Shown: positions 18,681-28,445 of the stretch, piece by piece | How the letters are laid out: every line of letters begins with the position of its first letter | How positions within the stretch are numbered: the stretch's first letter is position 1 | Source: Candidatus Accumulibacter necessarius | Lineage (GTDB): Bacteria > Pseudomonadota > Gammaproteobacteria > Burkholderiales > Rhodocyclaceae | Assembly: GCA_017302435.1 (NCBI GenBank) | Contig: JAFLDL010000004.1 | Span: 90,161 to 154,160, forward strand | Length of the DNA: 64,000 nucleotides | Direction of reading: 5' to 3' | Position numbers and translations under genes: made by a program | The notes under the pieces: generated by a model | The model's input: the letters and a program-made list of their open reading frames with translations, nothing else | Told to the model about the DNA's origin: nothing | Databases searched by the model: none

Positions 18681-19241
18681 ATGGACCACCTGCTCAAGGA
18701 CAGTGCCACACTTGAGTTGTACGCCTGGCTGGACGAGGATGCCGAGTTGCCGGGGTGGGACATCCTGATCGGCAACCCCTTTGGTCAATCGCTACCTGAG
18801 GACCAGTTCACGACCGTTCAGAACTACTTTGCCGAGTATCACCTGGAGTACTTCCGCCAACGCCTCTACCAGCAATTCCCGAGCCGACTGCACGCCCTGC
18901 TGCTCTTCGCGACACGCGTGGACGCCGAAACCTTCCGCATCAAGCATCCGGCGCGTGTGTTTGGCAAGACGCTAGCCCGTGCGCGCAGCCAGGGCGCTTA
19001 CCTTTGCTCATTTCACGATTCGAGCTGGCTCGACTACCTGCGATTGCCGCATAGCCTCAGCCTGTCGACGCTTGATGAAATCGCCAACCACTACTGGAAG
19101 GGCGCCCTGGTCGAAGACGTCGGGCTGACCTTCCTCAACGAACGCTGGCGGGAACCACCGGTTATCGAAGCTCTTTTTCAAGGCAAGCTTGAAGCCGTCA
19201 CGACACGCCCCGAGAGCGGCTGGCTGCCCGGCTTCGCCTGA
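18681..19241 (+). CDS. Uncharacterised protein downstream of proQ
   Basis: A 186-residue cytoplasmic protein, no signal peptide or membrane segment. A PSRLHALLLFATRVDAETFR segment, then a VEDVGLTFLNERWREPPVIEALFQG segment, recall the loosely defined DUF2441-type proteins (ADP-ribosyltransferase-like fold), but this is a weak impression and I do not assign a function. Codon use is like the neighbours and it is open from ATG 18681 to TGA 19241. It may be co-transcribed with proQ. Confidence 0.7.
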   Translation: MDHLLKDSATLELYAWLDEDAELPGWDILIGNPFGQSLPEDQFTTVQNYFAEYHLEYFRQRLYQQFPSRLHALLLFATRVDAETFRIKHPARVFGKTLARARSQGAYLCSFHDSSWLDYLRLPHSLSLSTLDEIANHYWKGALVEDVGLTFLNERWREPPVIEALFQGKLEAVTTRPESGWLPGFA

Positions 19242-19324
19242 AAAGCAGGGAACTTGCAGACCCTCCAGTGTCGCCACGGAGCCGCCCGCAAGCCCCGGCG
19301 CCATAACCAGATCATCGTTGCTGC

Positions 19325-19353
19325 TTGCTGACCGCTCGGGCAGCAGTTACAAT
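19325..19353 (+). promoter_or_regulatory. Putative sigma-70 promoter of rpsO
   Basis: TTGCTG (19325-19330) and TACAAT (19348-19353) are separated by 17 bases, about 100 bases before the rpsO start. The -10 box matches consensus in five of six positions; the -35 box is weak. Confidence 0.55.
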
Positions 19354-19451
19354 CGCCGGCTCGCTTCGCCGAGCGAATAAACACATTGATCAACCGGGCG
19401 CTGGCTCTATCAAACCGGGGCGGCGCCGCTCCCAAGGAAAGAGAGTTTGAC

Positions 19452-19721
19452 ATGGCGATAGATGTTGCGAAAAAAGCGCAGATCATGACCGATTACCAGC
19501 GTGCGGCGGGTGATACCGGGTCTTCCGAGGTCCAGGTGGCCCTGCTGACCGCACGCATCAATGAACTGACCGGCCATTTCAAGGAACACAAAAAGGACAA
19601 CCACTCGCGTCGCGGCCTGTTGCGCATGGTCAGCCGTCGCCGGAAGTTGCTGGACTACCTGAAGCGCACCAACGTTGACTCGTACCGCACCCTGATTCAG
19701 CGTCTCGGCCTGCGCAAATAA
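19452..19721 (+). CDS. rpsO: 30S ribosomal protein S15
   Basis: An 89-residue S15 of canonical length ([21 protein letters not shown] at the start; [26 protein letters not shown] in the core). It binds 16S rRNA early in 30S assembly. The ATG at 19452 follows GGAAAGAGAG. The rpsO-pnp order is the classic one. The 185-bp spacer to pnp holds a strong hairpin. Confidence 0.98.
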   Translation: MAIDVAKKAQIMTDYQRAAGDTGSSEVQVALLTARINELTGHFKEHKKDNHSRRGLLRMVSRRRKLLDYLKRTNVDSYRTLIQRLGLRK

Positions 19722-19776
19722 GCCTGCTGACCGAACCGCGCTGCGGTCGGCAAATGCAGGCTACTGGAAAAGCCGT

Positions 19777-19808
19777 CAGCGGCCAGCCCCTCGCGGGCTG
19801 CGCCGCTG
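19777..19808 (+). promoter_or_regulatory. pnp leader hairpin (candidate RNase III/PNPase autoregulation site)
   Basis: CAGCGGC-CAGCCC pairs with GGGCTG-C-GCCGCTG around CTCGC: 13 base pairs with a single bulged C. It lies ~100 bases before the pnp start. In E. coli the pnp leader carries a long hairpin cut by RNase III and used by PNPase to repress its own mRNA. The position fits that role; equivalence is an inference. Confidence 0.55.
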
Positions 19809-19906
19809 TTTCTGCTGCTGCGGCTTGGTTGGCAAATGGGTGCGTCGGTTGAATTGTCTGCCGGAGTCGTGGGCAGGCACGCGCCAGACTATTGAGAAAG
19901 GGAACA

Positions 19907-22021
19907 ATGTTTAATATCGTCAAGAAAAGCTTCGCCTACGGCGCCCATCAGGTGGCACTCGAAACCGGCGAAATCGCGCGCCAGGCTGGCGGGGCTGTCA
20001 TGGTCTCGATGAACGACACGGTCGTACTGGTCAGTGTGGTCGGCAACAAGACAGCCAAACCCGGGCAGGACTTCTTTCCCCTGACCGTTGATTACATCGA
20101 GAAAACCTACGCTGCCGGGCGGATTCCCGGCGGCTTCTTCAAGCGCGAGGGCCGTCCCTCGGAGAAGGAAACGCTGACCTCGCGCCTGATCGACCGCCCT
20201 CTGCGCCCGCTATTCCCGGAAGGCTTCCACCACGAAGTCCAGATCGTCGCAATGGTGATGTCGCTCAACCCGGAAATTGATCCCGATATTCCGGCCTTGA
20301 TCGGTGCCTCGGCAGCGCTGGCAATCTCCGGTATCCCCTTTGACGGGCCGATCGGCGCCGCGCGCGTCGGCTACATCGACGGCCAGTACGTCCTCAATCC
20401 AAGCGCCACCCAGCTGGTATCGAGTCAGCTCAACCTGGTGGTCGCGGGTACCCAGGCAGCCGTGCTGATGGTTGAATCGGAAGCCATGGAACTGTCCGAG
20501 GAAGTCATGCTCGGCGCCGTTGTTTTCGGGCACCAGCAGATGCAGACAGCGATCGACGCCATCAACGAACTTGCCGACGAGGCCGGCAAGCCGGAATGGG
20601 ACTGGGCCCCGGCCGCCAGAAACGAAGCCGTGCACGGCAAGGTCAATCAACTGGTTGAAGCTGAACTGCAGGAGGCTTACCGGATCACCAGCAAGCAATT
20701 GCGCAGCCAGCGAATCAAGGAGATTACCGCCTACGCGGTCGAAGCCATGACCGCCGACGATGACGCTCCCGACGCTAGCGCGGTACGCAAGATGGTCGAC
20801 GACGTCGAAGCGCGCATCGTCCGCGGCCGCATCCTCGCCGGCGAGCCACGCATCGACGGTCGCGACACGCGCACCGTCAGGCCGATCGCCATCCGCTCGG
20901 GCGTGCTGCCACGGGCGCATGGTTCGGCCCTGTTCACCCGAGGCGAGACGCAGGCCATTGTCGTCGCCACACTTGGTACCGGGCGTGACGAGCAGATCAT
21001 CGACGCGCTGTCCGGCGAGTACCGCGAACGCTTCATGCTGCACTATAACTTTCCACCCTACGCAACCGGTGAATGCGGCCGCGTCGGCACGCCGAAGCGG
21101 CGTGAGATCGGACATGGCCGGCTGGCCAAGCGAGCCTTGCTTGGCGTCCTGCCGTCGGCCGAGGACTTCTCCTACACCATCCGCGTCGTCTCCGAGATCA
21201 CCGAATCGAACGGCTCCAGCTCTATGGCCAGCGTCTGCGGCGCCTCGCTGGCACTGATGGATGCCGGTGTGCCGCTCAAGGCGCACGTGGCTGGCATAGC
21301 CATGGGTTTGATCAAGGAAGGCAATCGCGTTGCCGTGCTGACCGACATCCTCGGCGACGAGGATCACCTCGGCGACATGGACTTCAAGGTTGCCGGGACC
21401 GAGTCAGGCGTTACCGCGCTGCAGATGGACATCAAGATCCAGGGGATCACCCGTGAGATCATGCAGGTCGCGCTGGCTCAGGCCGGCGAAGCCCGCCTGC
21501 ACATCCTGCACCAGATGCAGAATTCGATGTCCGGACACCGGGAAGAGGTATCGAGCTACGCCCCCCGCCTCTACACGATGAAGATCAACCCCGAGAAGAT
21601 TCGCGACGTGATCGGCAAGGGCGGGGCTGTGATTCGCGCCATCACGGAGGAAACCGGCACGACGATCGACATCAAGGACGATGGCACGATTACCATTGCT
21701 TCCGTCAGCGGTGACGCCGCCGATGCGGCCCGCGCCCGGATCGAATCGATTACCGCTGATGTCGAGGTTGGCAAGGTCTATGATGGAACGGTTCTCAAGT
21801 TGCTTGACTTCGGCGCCATCGTCAGCATCCTGCCCGGCCGCGATGGTCTGTTGCACATTTCGCAGATTGCCAACGAACGCGTCAACGCCGTTGCCGATTA
21901 CCTGAAGGAAGGCCAGAAAGTACGCGTCAAGGTCCTCGAAGCCGACGAAAAGGGTCGCGTGCGCCTGTCGATGAAAGCGCTGACGGCTGAAGAGGGCGGT
22001 GCTGTCGCCACCCCGGCGTAG
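19907..22021 (+). CDS. pnp: Polyribonucleotide nucleotidyltransferase (PNPase)
   Basis: A 704-residue phosphorolytic 3'-5' exoribonuclease, standard length. Two RNase PH domains are present (first ~1-220, second ~310-545, with the catalytic region [20 protein letters not shown]). A KH domain ([18 protein letters not shown]) and an S1 domain ([19 protein letters not shown]) follow. The ATG at 19907 has GAGAAAGGG upstream; an in-frame ATG at 19892 is less likely. It acts in RNA turnover and the degradosome. It ends before a bidirectional terminator. Confidence 0.98.
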   Translation: MFNIVKKSFAYGAHQVALETGEIARQAGGAVMVSMNDTVVLVSVVGNKTAKPGQDFFPLTVDYIEKTYAAGRIPGGFFKREGRPSEKETLTSRLIDRPLRPLFPEGFHHEVQIVAMVMSLNPEIDPDIPALIGASAALAISGIPFDGPIGAARVGYIDGQYVLNPSATQLVSSQLNLVVAGTQAAVLMVESEAMELSEEVMLGAVVFGHQQMQTAIDAINELADEAGKPEWDWAPAARNEAVHGKVNQLVEAELQEAYRITSKQLRSQRIKEITAYAVEAMTADDDAPDASAVRKMVDDVEARIVRGRILAGEPRIDGRDTRTVRPIAIRSGVLPRAHGSALFTRGETQAIVVATLGTGRDEQIIDALSGEYRERFMLHYNFPPYATGECGRVGTPKRREIGHGRLAKRALLGVLPSAEDFSYTIRVVSEITESNGSSSMASVCGASLALMDAGVPLKAHVAGIAMGLIKEGNRVAVLTDILGDEDHLGDMDFKVAGTESGVTALQMDIKIQGITREIMQVALAQAGEARLHILHQMQNSMSGHREEVSSYAPRLYTMKINPEKIRDVIGKGGAVIRAITEETGTTIDIKDDGTITIASVSGDAADAARARIESITADVEVGKVYDGTVLKLLDFGAIVSILPGRDGLLHISQIANERVNAVADYLKEGQKVRVKVLEADEKGRVRLSMKALTAEEGGAVATPA

Positions 22022-22050
22022 TTCCCCGTCAGAGAGGCTCGACAACAGCC

Positions 22051-22081
22051 AAAAAAAGGACGCCGTGGCGTCCTTTTTTTG
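22051..22081. terminator. Bidirectional intrinsic terminator between pnp and dksA
   Basis: AAAAAAAGGACGCC and GGCGTCCTTTTTTT form a perfect stem around a tiny GT loop, with A- and T-tracts on both sides. It serves the convergent pnp (+) and dksA (-) genes. Confidence 0.93.
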
Positions 22082-22122
22082 TTCCGCAGCCTGGAAACGA
22101 GGCCTGCTCGGCGGCAACCGGA

Positions 22123-22548
22123 CTACTTGGCGATCTGCTTTTCTCGCACCTCCTCGAGCGTCTTGCAGTCGATGCAGAGCATCGCCGTTGGCCGCGCTTC
22201 CAGACGCTTGATGCCGATCTCGACACCACAGGCGGCGCAGTAGCCGTAGTCGCCACTGTCGATGCGCGCGATGGTTTCCTCGATCTTCTTGATCAGCTTC
22301 CGCTCGCGGTCGCGGTTGCGCAGTTCGATTGCGATGTCGGTTTCCTGGCTCGCCCGATCGTTGGGATCAGCAAAGACCGTCGCTTCATCCTTCATGGTGT
22401 GCACTGTACGCTCGATGTCTTCCATCAGTTGGAGCTTCAGAGCTTCCAGGATGCCGCGAAAATGATCCAGCTGATCGCTGTTCATGTACTCCTCGCCCAC
22501 TCGCGGTACGTAGGGAGTGAAATGCTTGTAAAGCGACTCTTCAGCCAT
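22123..22548 (-). CDS. dksA: RNA polymerase-binding transcription factor DksA
   Basis: A 141-residue DksA. The long coiled coil (about residues 30-105) has the tip [13 protein letters not shown] with the two key Asp residues. The zinc finger keeps all four cysteines (CAACGVEI and CIDC). It binds the secondary channel of RNA polymerase and with ppGpp shifts transcription at rRNA and biosynthetic promoters. It converges with pnp and has its own short upstream gap to the PAP2-type gene. Confidence 0.97.
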   Translation of the reverse strand: MAEESLYKHFTPYVPRVGEEYMNSDQLDHFRGILEALKLQLMEDIERTVHTMKDEATVFADPNDRASQETDIAIELRNRDRERKLIKKIEETIARIDSGDYGYCAACGVEIGIKRLEARPTAMLCIDCKTLEEVREKQIAK

Positions 22549-22637
22549 ATTCGGAGATCCTGTTTCCTGTTTGAAAAAAAGACGACTAAATATCAGAAAT
22601 GGCAGCGTCTTGCAAGCTACCCGGGCGAGTATCGGAT

Positions 22638-23258
22638 TTACCCCGGCCAGAAGACCGCACCGACCAACAGTGCAGCGAACAGCCCCGCCAGTACGTCCAG
22701 CGTCCAGTGCGCCCGCAGCACGATCACCAGAACCATCTGCAAAACGGCCAGCAGCGCCCCGACCAGGGTCAACGCGTCGATGCCGAGGACGGCGATCTGG
22801 ATGGCGCCATAGACGGCCAGCGCGGTATGCCCGGAAAAGAAGAAATCGTTGCCGACGGCATAGGTGACGAAGAGCGAGGGAAAACCCGGATCACGCCAGA
22901 TGATCCCCGACGGCGGTGGCAGGGCGACAAGCGCCTGGCTCAACTGGCGCAAGGCGAAGAGGCAGAGCAGGCCCCAAAACGGGCTGAAGCTCGGCCCGAA
23001 CACGGCATAAACGAGAACGAACAGGGTCACCGCATCGACCCCCAGCGAACTGACGATCAAAGCCGTTCGGGCAGCGCCCGGATGCTCGTGCAGCCAGGCG
23101 TTGCTCCCCGCGGTAAGCCGGTGCAGGTGGTCGTAGATGCCATCGCCATCGAGATGGCGATGGCCGATCAGACGTTGAGTGCAGAACCAGGCCACCAGAC
23201 CACCGGCAATTGCCGCCAGTCGCCAGGCGATGGCTTCCCAGGAAGGCAGGTCGGCCAT
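22638..23258 (-). CDS. PAP2_C / sphingomyelin-synthase-like membrane protein
   Basis: A ~206-residue protein with about six membrane helices. The C-terminal catalytic signature is that of the sphingomyelin synthase branch of the PAP2 superfamily: [14 protein letters not shown] and [11 protein letters not shown], giving the His-His-Asp triad. Such enzymes transfer a phospho-head group between lipids or hydrolyse phospholipids. The substrate is unknown here. TGA of the upstream hexapeptide gene abuts GTG/ATG starts at 23261/23258 (TGAGTGATG), so the two are co-transcribed and coupled. I prefer ATG 23258. Confidence 0.8.
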   Translation of the reverse strand: MADLPSWEAIAWRLAAIAGGLVAWFCTQRLIGHRHLDGDGIYDHLHRLTAGSNAWLHEHPGAARTALIVSSLGVDAVTLFVLVYAVFGPSFSPFWGLLCLFALRQLSQALVALPPPSGIIWRDPGFPSLFVTYAVGNDFFFSGHTALAVYGAIQIAVLGIDALTLVGALLAVLQMVLVIVLRAHWTLDVLAGLFAALLVGAVFWPG

Positions 23259-23261
23259 CAC

Positions 23262-24002
23262 TCAGCTGGCGCCGACACCGTTGCCGGGTGACGCCTCGCC
23301 CCGCTCCAGATCCACCCGCCGGGCGGGAATCCCGGCCCAGGTTTCACCGGCAGGAATACGGGTATTGGGCAGGACGAAGGAGCCCGCCAGCACCTTGGCC
23401 TTTTCACCGACTTCGACGCCACCCATGACAATCGCGCGCAGGCCGATGGTGGCGCCGCTCCCCAGCCTGACCGGCGCAATCACCAGATAGCCACCCTGCG
23501 CGTAATGCGCCATGACGCTGGCCGAGCCGCCAATGGTTACCCCGTCGGCCATTTCAATCAGCGATGGATCGGCAATGGCGGTCGAATTGATCGTCACGTT
23601 GCGCCCGATCTTCATACCCATCAGGCGGTAATAGAGTTGCGCAAAAGGCGAAGGCGTCACGAACTCCAGGAAAGAGTAACGAACCACCAGTGTTAGCGTG
23701 CAATGGACATACCAGCGAAGAGCCATCAGCGATACCGCCGAGCCCCGATAGGGCTGCAGCCGGCCGCCGAGAAGCAGGTTCAGCAGCGGTGCCACCAGCA
23801 GCAGGGTGAGGCCATAGGCGAAGTAACTGCTGGCCAGGGCGAGGCCGGTCAGCGGATAGCGCCAGGCCGACGAAAACGTCGCCAGCATCGGCGCCAGGAT
23901 TTCGTCAAACAGCCACACGGCCGTGCCCAGGGAAAGGCCGGCCGCGGCAATTGCCAGGGCGATGAACGGCAAGGGACCGATGAGGGCGAGGAGTCGTTGC
24001 AT
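23262..24002 (-). CDS. Membrane-anchored hexapeptide-repeat acyltransferase-like protein
   Basis: 246 residues. The first ~100 hold three or four membrane helices. Residues ~130-235 form a left-handed beta-helix of hexapeptide repeats (MKIGRNVTINSTAIA, GVTIGGSASVMAHYAQGG, RLGSGATIGLRAIV, GVEVGEKAKVLAGSFVL). The tail WAGIPARRV is typical of O-acetyltransferases. The N-terminal helices plus beta-helix recall the C-terminal module of NRPS-like Pls/EpsL proteins. It probably modifies a lipid or envelope glycan together with the PAP2_C partner. The acceptor is unknown. Confidence 0.82.
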   Translation of the reverse strand: MQRLLALIGPLPFIALAIAAAGLSLGTAVWLFDEILAPMLATFSSAWRYPLTGLALASSYFAYGLTLLLVAPLLNLLLGGRLQPYRGSAVSLMALRWYVHCTLTLVVRYSFLEFVTPSPFAQLYYRLMGMKIGRNVTINSTAIADPSLIEMADGVTIGGSASVMAHYAQGGYLVIAPVRLGSGATIGLRAIVMGGVEVGEKAKVLAGSFVLPNTRIPAGETWAGIPARRVDLERGEASPGNGVGAS

Positions 24003-24121
24003 GGCAAGGTGCCGGAAAGAGTCGCCGCGCCAGTGGCCTCAGCCACCTTCACGGCCTGGGTGAAGGAAAGCCGGCCAGCTGGTCGCTCGACCGGCATTTC
24101 CCCGTACGGATGCACAACGGA

Positions 24122-26125
24122 TCACTGTCGACCGAGGTTCGCTTCGGCCTCGGCCGCCGTTGCGTAGCTGTGCGCGGAGATTCTCCGCTTCTCCAGCGCC
24201 TCGCCGAGTCGGGCGCGAAGAAAGGTGTTCGAGGTAAACCGCGTCACATCGTGGTAGCAGGTTTCCATCAGTCCCTTGACCATGTCGATGTAGTCGTCGA
24301 CCAGTTCGGGCAGGATCGAAAAGCGATCGTAATTGACGATCGCGTACACCTTGTGCCCGAGCGGTGCGAGCCTCTCGACGACCGCCTGCCGCACGCGTGC
24401 GACCTCATCCTGGCTGCGGATGCTCAGGCCCTCGAAGTTGAGGAAGAGAACGTTCTTCCCGGCGTCGTAGGAAAGGCGTTCGGCCAGCGGCATCTCGAGC
24501 ATCTGCGGCCGCAGTTTCATCGGCTCTTCGCGGAAAATCCGGCTGTCCATCAGCATCGGCGGCGTGCGCATCACCGGCACGAAATCCATCCGGTCGAGGA
24601 TGTCTGTCTGCAGGTCGATGCCGGGCGCGATTTCAATCAGTTCGAGTCCCTCGGCGCACAACCGAAAAACACAGCGTTCGGTGATGTACAACACCGGCAT
24701 CCCCCGCCGGTGCGCTTCGGGACCGCTGAAAGTGCGGTGCTCGACCTCCTGTACGAATTTTCTGGCCTTGCCGTCCTGAACAATGCGCAGCTTCCCCTCC
24801 TCGAGCGCTATTTCCAGGTTGCCGGCGGTGAACGTACCGACAAAGACCACCTTCTTGGCATTCTGCGAAATGTTGATGAAGCCACCGGCTCCGGCCAGGC
24901 GCGGGCCGAACTTCGAGACATTCAGGTTACCCTGCTTGTCGGCCTGGGCCAAGCCAAGAAAGGCGAGATCGAGACCGCCACCGTCGTAGAAATCGAACTG
25001 GTTCGGCTGATCAATGATCGCCTGAGCATTGGTCGCCGCACCGAAGTTGAGCCCACCGGCTGGAATGCCGCCGATCACGCCGGGTTCGGCGGTCATCGTC
25101 ATGAGGTCGGCGATCTGCTCCTCGGCGGCGATGCTGGCCACCCCTTCCGGCATGCCGATGCCGAGATTGACCACCGCATTCGACCGCAGCTCCAGCGCCG
25201 CCCGCCGCACGATGATCTTGCGCTCGCTCATCGGCATCGCCGGAATCGCCGACATCGGCACCCGGATCTCGCCGGCGAAAGCTGGGCTGTACTGCTCGCC
25301 GAAGGTCTGCATGTGATACTCGGGCTTTTCGGCCACCACCACGCAATCGACCAGAATGCCCGGCACCTTGACCTGTCGCGGGTTGAGCGTGCCGCGTTCA
25401 GCGATCCGCTCGACCTGGACGATGACGATACCGCCCGAGTTCCTGGCCGCCATCGCGATCGCCTGCGCTTCCAGCGTCAGCGCCTCCCTCTCCATGGTCA
25501 CGTTGCCATCCGGATCGGCGGTCGTGCCGCGGATGATGCCGACATTGATCGGGAAAGCCTTGTAGAAAAGATACTCCTCGCCGTCAATCTCCATCAGACG
25601 AACGAGTTCGTCCGTCGTCATCGGGTTCAGCTTGCCGCCGCCGAAGCGTGGATCGACAAAGGTGCCGAGACCGACGCGGGTAATCGTCCCCGGCTTGCCA
25701 GCGGCGATATCACGAAAGAGGTGGGCGATCACCCCTTGCGGCAGGTTGTAGGCCTGGACGCGATTGGCCACTGCCAGTTGCTGCAGTTTCGGCACCAGCC
25801 CCCAGTGCCCGCCGATGACGCGACTGACCAGCCCATCGTGACCCAGGTGGTTGAGCCCGCGTTCCTTGCCGTCGCCCTGCCCGGCCGCGTAAACCAGCGT
25901 CAGGTCACGCGGGTGACCAAGCCCATGCGGGTCTTCGCTCTCTCTTTCAAGAAACAGATCTTCAAGGGCGATGGCGATGTTCTCGGCGAAACCGATGCCG
26001 ACGAAACCACTGGTGGCCACGGTGTCGCCGTCCTGAATCAAACGCACCGCGTCGCGCGCGGAGACGACCTTCCCGGTGTCAGAGGCGCGCAGCGAGGAGG
26101 CGATGGGATGACTGGAATGAGGCAT
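24122..26125 (-). CDS. Acetate/propionate CoA-transferase-like protein (Pct/YdiF type) with extra C-terminal domain
   Basis: A 667-residue family I CoA-transferase. Residues ~20-530 carry both alpha and beta subunit regions as in propionate CoA-transferase. The catalytic glutamate is E347 in [12 protein letters not shown], and the CoA-site glycine-rich loop [13 protein letters not shown] follows. Family members are about 520-530 residues. This one continues ~130 residues (from [19 protein letters not shown] to the end) in a domain I do not recognise as part of the fold. It should swap CoA between acetyl-CoA and short-chain acids, matching the acetate and MaoC-Pta genes that follow. Confidence 0.9.
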   Translation of the reverse strand: MPHSSHPIASSLRASDTGKVVSARDAVRLIQDGDTVATSGFVGIGFAENIAIALEDLFLERESEDPHGLGHPRDLTLVYAAGQGDGKERGLNHLGHDGLVSRVIGGHWGLVPKLQQLAVANRVQAYNLPQGVIAHLFRDIAAGKPGTITRVGLGTFVDPRFGGGKLNPMTTDELVRLMEIDGEEYLFYKAFPINVGIIRGTTADPDGNVTMEREALTLEAQAIAMAARNSGGIVIVQVERIAERGTLNPRQVKVPGILVDCVVVAEKPEYHMQTFGEQYSPAFAGEIRVPMSAIPAMPMSERKIIVRRAALELRSNAVVNLGIGMPEGVASIAAEEQIADLMTMTAEPGVIGGIPAGGLNFGAATNAQAIIDQPNQFDFYDGGGLDLAFLGLAQADKQGNLNVSKFGPRLAGAGGFINISQNAKKVVFVGTFTAGNLEIALEEGKLRIVQDGKARKFVQEVEHRTFSGPEAHRRGMPVLYITERCVFRLCAEGLELIEIAPGIDLQTDILDRMDFVPVMRTPPMLMDSRIFREEPMKLRPQMLEMPLAERLSYDAGKNVLFLNFEGLSIRSQDEVARVRQAVVERLAPLGHKVYAIVNYDRFSILPELVDDYIDMVKGLMETCYHDVTRFTSNTFLRARLGEALEKRRISAHSYATAAEAEANLGRQ

Positions 26126-26215
26126 GACTTGTCTCCTGGAATGATCGGTTGGTGACCGGCCCGGACGTTGCCGCGGACGGGGTATGCGGAAGCGATCGTC
26201 GAAGCGGCGGGACCG

Positions 26216-26602
26216 TCACCTGTCGGCTTGAGCCGGCTCGATTTCGCTGCTGGGCGACGTGGACTCACCCGCCCGCTGCCAGGGCCAGCGGCCTTCCAGT
26301 TCGACCTGCAAGGCGGTGCTCAGGAAGGTCCGGATCAGGACGATCAGGCCCAGGACGAGGACACCTTCGAGTGTCGGCGTCACCGCCACGGTGCGGATGA
26401 TGTCGGCAGCGACGAGAAACTCCAGCCCAAGCAGGATTCCTCGCCCGATGTCCTGCCGGAACTGGCGGTAGGGGTCGGCCCCCTGGCGACGATGGACCGC
26501 CAGGCGAGCCGTGGCGACCAGGGTGCCGAGGACAATGACCAGCACCCCAATTCCGTCGAACATCAAGCCGACTGTCTCGGCCAATTCGTTGAACCATGGC
26601 AT
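26216..26602 (-). CDS. DUF1622 family membrane protein
   Basis: A 128-residue protein with two or three membrane helices (VGLMFDGIGVLVIVLGTLVA, FLVAADIIRTVAVTPTLEGV, LVLGLIVLIRTFLSTALQVE). This is the DUF1622 pattern, a widespread inner membrane family of unknown function. Start ATG 26602 (MPWFNEL). It is flanked on the same strand by an unknown 342-residue gene (93 bp upstream) and the CoA-transferase (90 bp downstream). Nothing shows its role. Confidence 0.82.
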   Translation of the reverse strand: MPWFNELAETVGLMFDGIGVLVIVLGTLVATARLAVHRRQGADPYRQFRQDIGRGILLGLEFLVAADIIRTVAVTPTLEGVLVLGLIVLIRTFLSTALQVELEGRWPWQRAGESTSPSSEIEPAQADR

Positions 26603-26695
26603 CGAAGCTTCCTCCCGTTCCGCTCCCCTTCCGCCCAATGAATCGCGTTCGTTCTCCGCGACAAGAATGCTCGCCAGCGACCTGCGGTCAACGGC

Positions 26696-27724
26696 TCAGA
26701 GGTAACGCGTCGCCTCATCAAAATTGATCTTCTGCACAGACGGTAGTTCGGTGCGCGCGACGCGCGCCAGGACGAAGGCTCTGCGCATCGGCGGCGAACC
26801 ACTGAGGTGCGCAAGGGCAAAATCGACACTGGCAGCCGGATCGGTGCTGCTTTCCTCAAGCACCAGGTTCATCGGGCTGAGCCGCAATCGCCTCGGCTCG
26901 ATGCGCAGACAACGTTGCGGGTGCTCGAGGACCGTCTTCAGACATTCGAGTTCCGCCTCCAGAGCCGACTCGCCACCCCCAATCGCTTCCAGTTGTCGCT
27001 CGTTTTCCAGCAACTCAGCCTCCAGTCTGGCCTGCTCGCTTGGCGCTGCCGGGGCTTCGCCGAACATTGACCCCAGGCCTGGTCCGTGTTGTTGCAGCAA
27101 GCGCAGACGCGCCCGAATCAGCGAACGATTCCCCTCCAGTTCCTGCCGTTCCACGCGCTCGGCGCCAATCTCGGCCAAGGCGTGAGCAACCAGATATTCG
27201 AAAACCTCGACACCAATGACACGGCGCAACAGGGACTGATCGCGGTCGCAAATGCGCGCTTTGTGGTCCGAGAAACTGACGCTTGTCTGGGCCACATCGC
27301 GCTGTACCATGTTCCCGTGCAGCGCCATCCCGAAAACCCGCTGTTCGTTGAACGCCATGCCCAGGACCAGGTAAGCCTCGTCAATTTCCGGGAACCTGTC
27401 GAACAGCGTTCGCAGATTGTCCGATCGGCCGAGGACCATGGGAATATCCGACGGTGCGACGAAAAATGCCCGCAAGGCCGGGTCGGAAGACCAGACCGTC
27501 GACGAGACCGGTCGCACGGGCGGCAGTGCCTGGACCTGCGCGCGCAAGAAGGCGATCGTGGTCTCGACCGCAGGTGTCAGGCGTTTGTGGCAGTTTGAAA
27601 GCAGCTTGAGCCTGGGATTGGTCAGCGTGATCGCCTTTTCGACCGCCCAGCGAACCAACTCGTCGGAGGCGCGGTCTGGATCGAATTGACCTGACCGATT
27701 CTTGAACCAGTCGAGAATACCCAT
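26696..27724 (-). CDS. Uncharacterised 342-residue cytoplasmic protein
   Basis: A soluble protein starting at ATG 27724 behind GGAGGAAGAGGAA (MGILDWFKNRSGQFDPDRAS). No signal peptide or clear membrane helix. The middle (about residues 175-270) is rich in Glu/Leu/Arg and probably a long coiled coil (RARLRLLQQHG, then EQARLEAELLENERQLEA). The C-terminal part (ESSTDPAASVDFALAHLSGS) is globular. I do not recognise the family. It heads the run unknown-DUF1622-CoA-transferase on the minus strand. Confidence 0.75.
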   Translation of the reverse strand: MGILDWFKNRSGQFDPDRASDELVRWAVEKAITLTNPRLKLLSNCHKRLTPAVETTIAFLRAQVQALPPVRPVSSTVWSSDPALRAFFVAPSDIPMVLGRSDNLRTLFDRFPEIDEAYLVLGMAFNEQRVFGMALHGNMVQRDVAQTSVSFSDHKARICDRDQSLLRRVIGVEVFEYLVAHALAEIGAERVERQELEGNRSLIRARLRLLQQHGPGLGSMFGEAPAAPSEQARLEAELLENERQLEAIGGGESALEAELECLKTVLEHPQRCLRIEPRRLRLSPMNLVLEESSTDPAASVDFALAHLSGSPPMRRAFVLARVARTELPSVQKINFDEATRYL

Positions 27725-28023
27725 TTCCTCTTCCTCCAATGGAAGGTACTGGCCACCTCATGGTAAAGCCACTCACCGCCGGCGGCCAGTCCTGTGGGAG
27801 AACGACGCGCAGCCGATCATGTCGCTTGCCGAGCACCTTCTCGTTCAGCAGATCAATCGGCACCGCACCGGCGTCGACTACTTCTTCCGCTGCGACTGAC
27901 CTGCCTGAACGTCTTTCTCGTAGGCGGTTCCTTCGGCTTCTGCGGATCGTGGATCGAGCCTCCAGCCCCGCCAACAATGGCAATCTTCATCCTGGAGATC
28001 TCCGCAAACTCGATGCGAATTGA

Positions 28024-28332
28024 TCCTGGCGAAATGGACACGGGCCGCCCTCGCAACGCAGTTCTCACTCTACCCGCGAGTCCAGGCGCCTGCAAGGTGA
28101 TGAGACCGATATCGGGTTGTCGGCACTGCAACTGCTCTTTGAGTGGGAGAACCTCGCCAGCGAACAGGAGCCGGCGCTGTGGCTGGTCGGGCTCAACCCC
28201 GGCGTGCTCGAAGTGGTGCGGCGCTCGGGGCTGGCCGACAGACTGGGCTCCGAGCGCCTGCTGTACAATGCTCGGGCGGCGATCGAGCGTTTCCTGGCCG
28301 GGGAAGAGAAAAGCGGTGGCAAGCCAGGATAG
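28024..28332 (+). pseudogene. Remnant of a SulP-type STAS domain
   Basis: From the in-frame stop at 28021 to TAG 28332 the plus strand reads a ~90-residue segment ending in LSALQLLFEWENL, ALWLVGLNPGVLEVVRRSGL and RLLYNARAAIERFL. This is very like the C-terminal STAS domain of SulP anion transporters (ALWLVGLNPEVL style). The transporter part and a proper start codon are missing, so it is probably a decayed gene end. A separate protein-like phrase (SLAEHLLVQQINRHRTG) at about 27820-27895 on the same strand, ending in a stop, may belong to the same wreck. Otherwise 27725-28445 holds no supported gene. Confidence 0.5.
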
Positions 28333-28445
28333 CCGCCAGGCAGGGTTGCGATGCGCACACGCAGAGATCGGCCGTGACGCATCGCCGGGCAGCCACCGCC
28401 CGATCCGATCAACTGAATCCGGCCACCTGATGAGGAGAGCAACAC

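Noticed and set aside
24110-26155. A 681-codon open frame on the plus strand
   Set aside because: It is antisense to the CoA-transferase gene, has His/Arg/Asp-rich unnatural composition and no domain; it results from high GC3.
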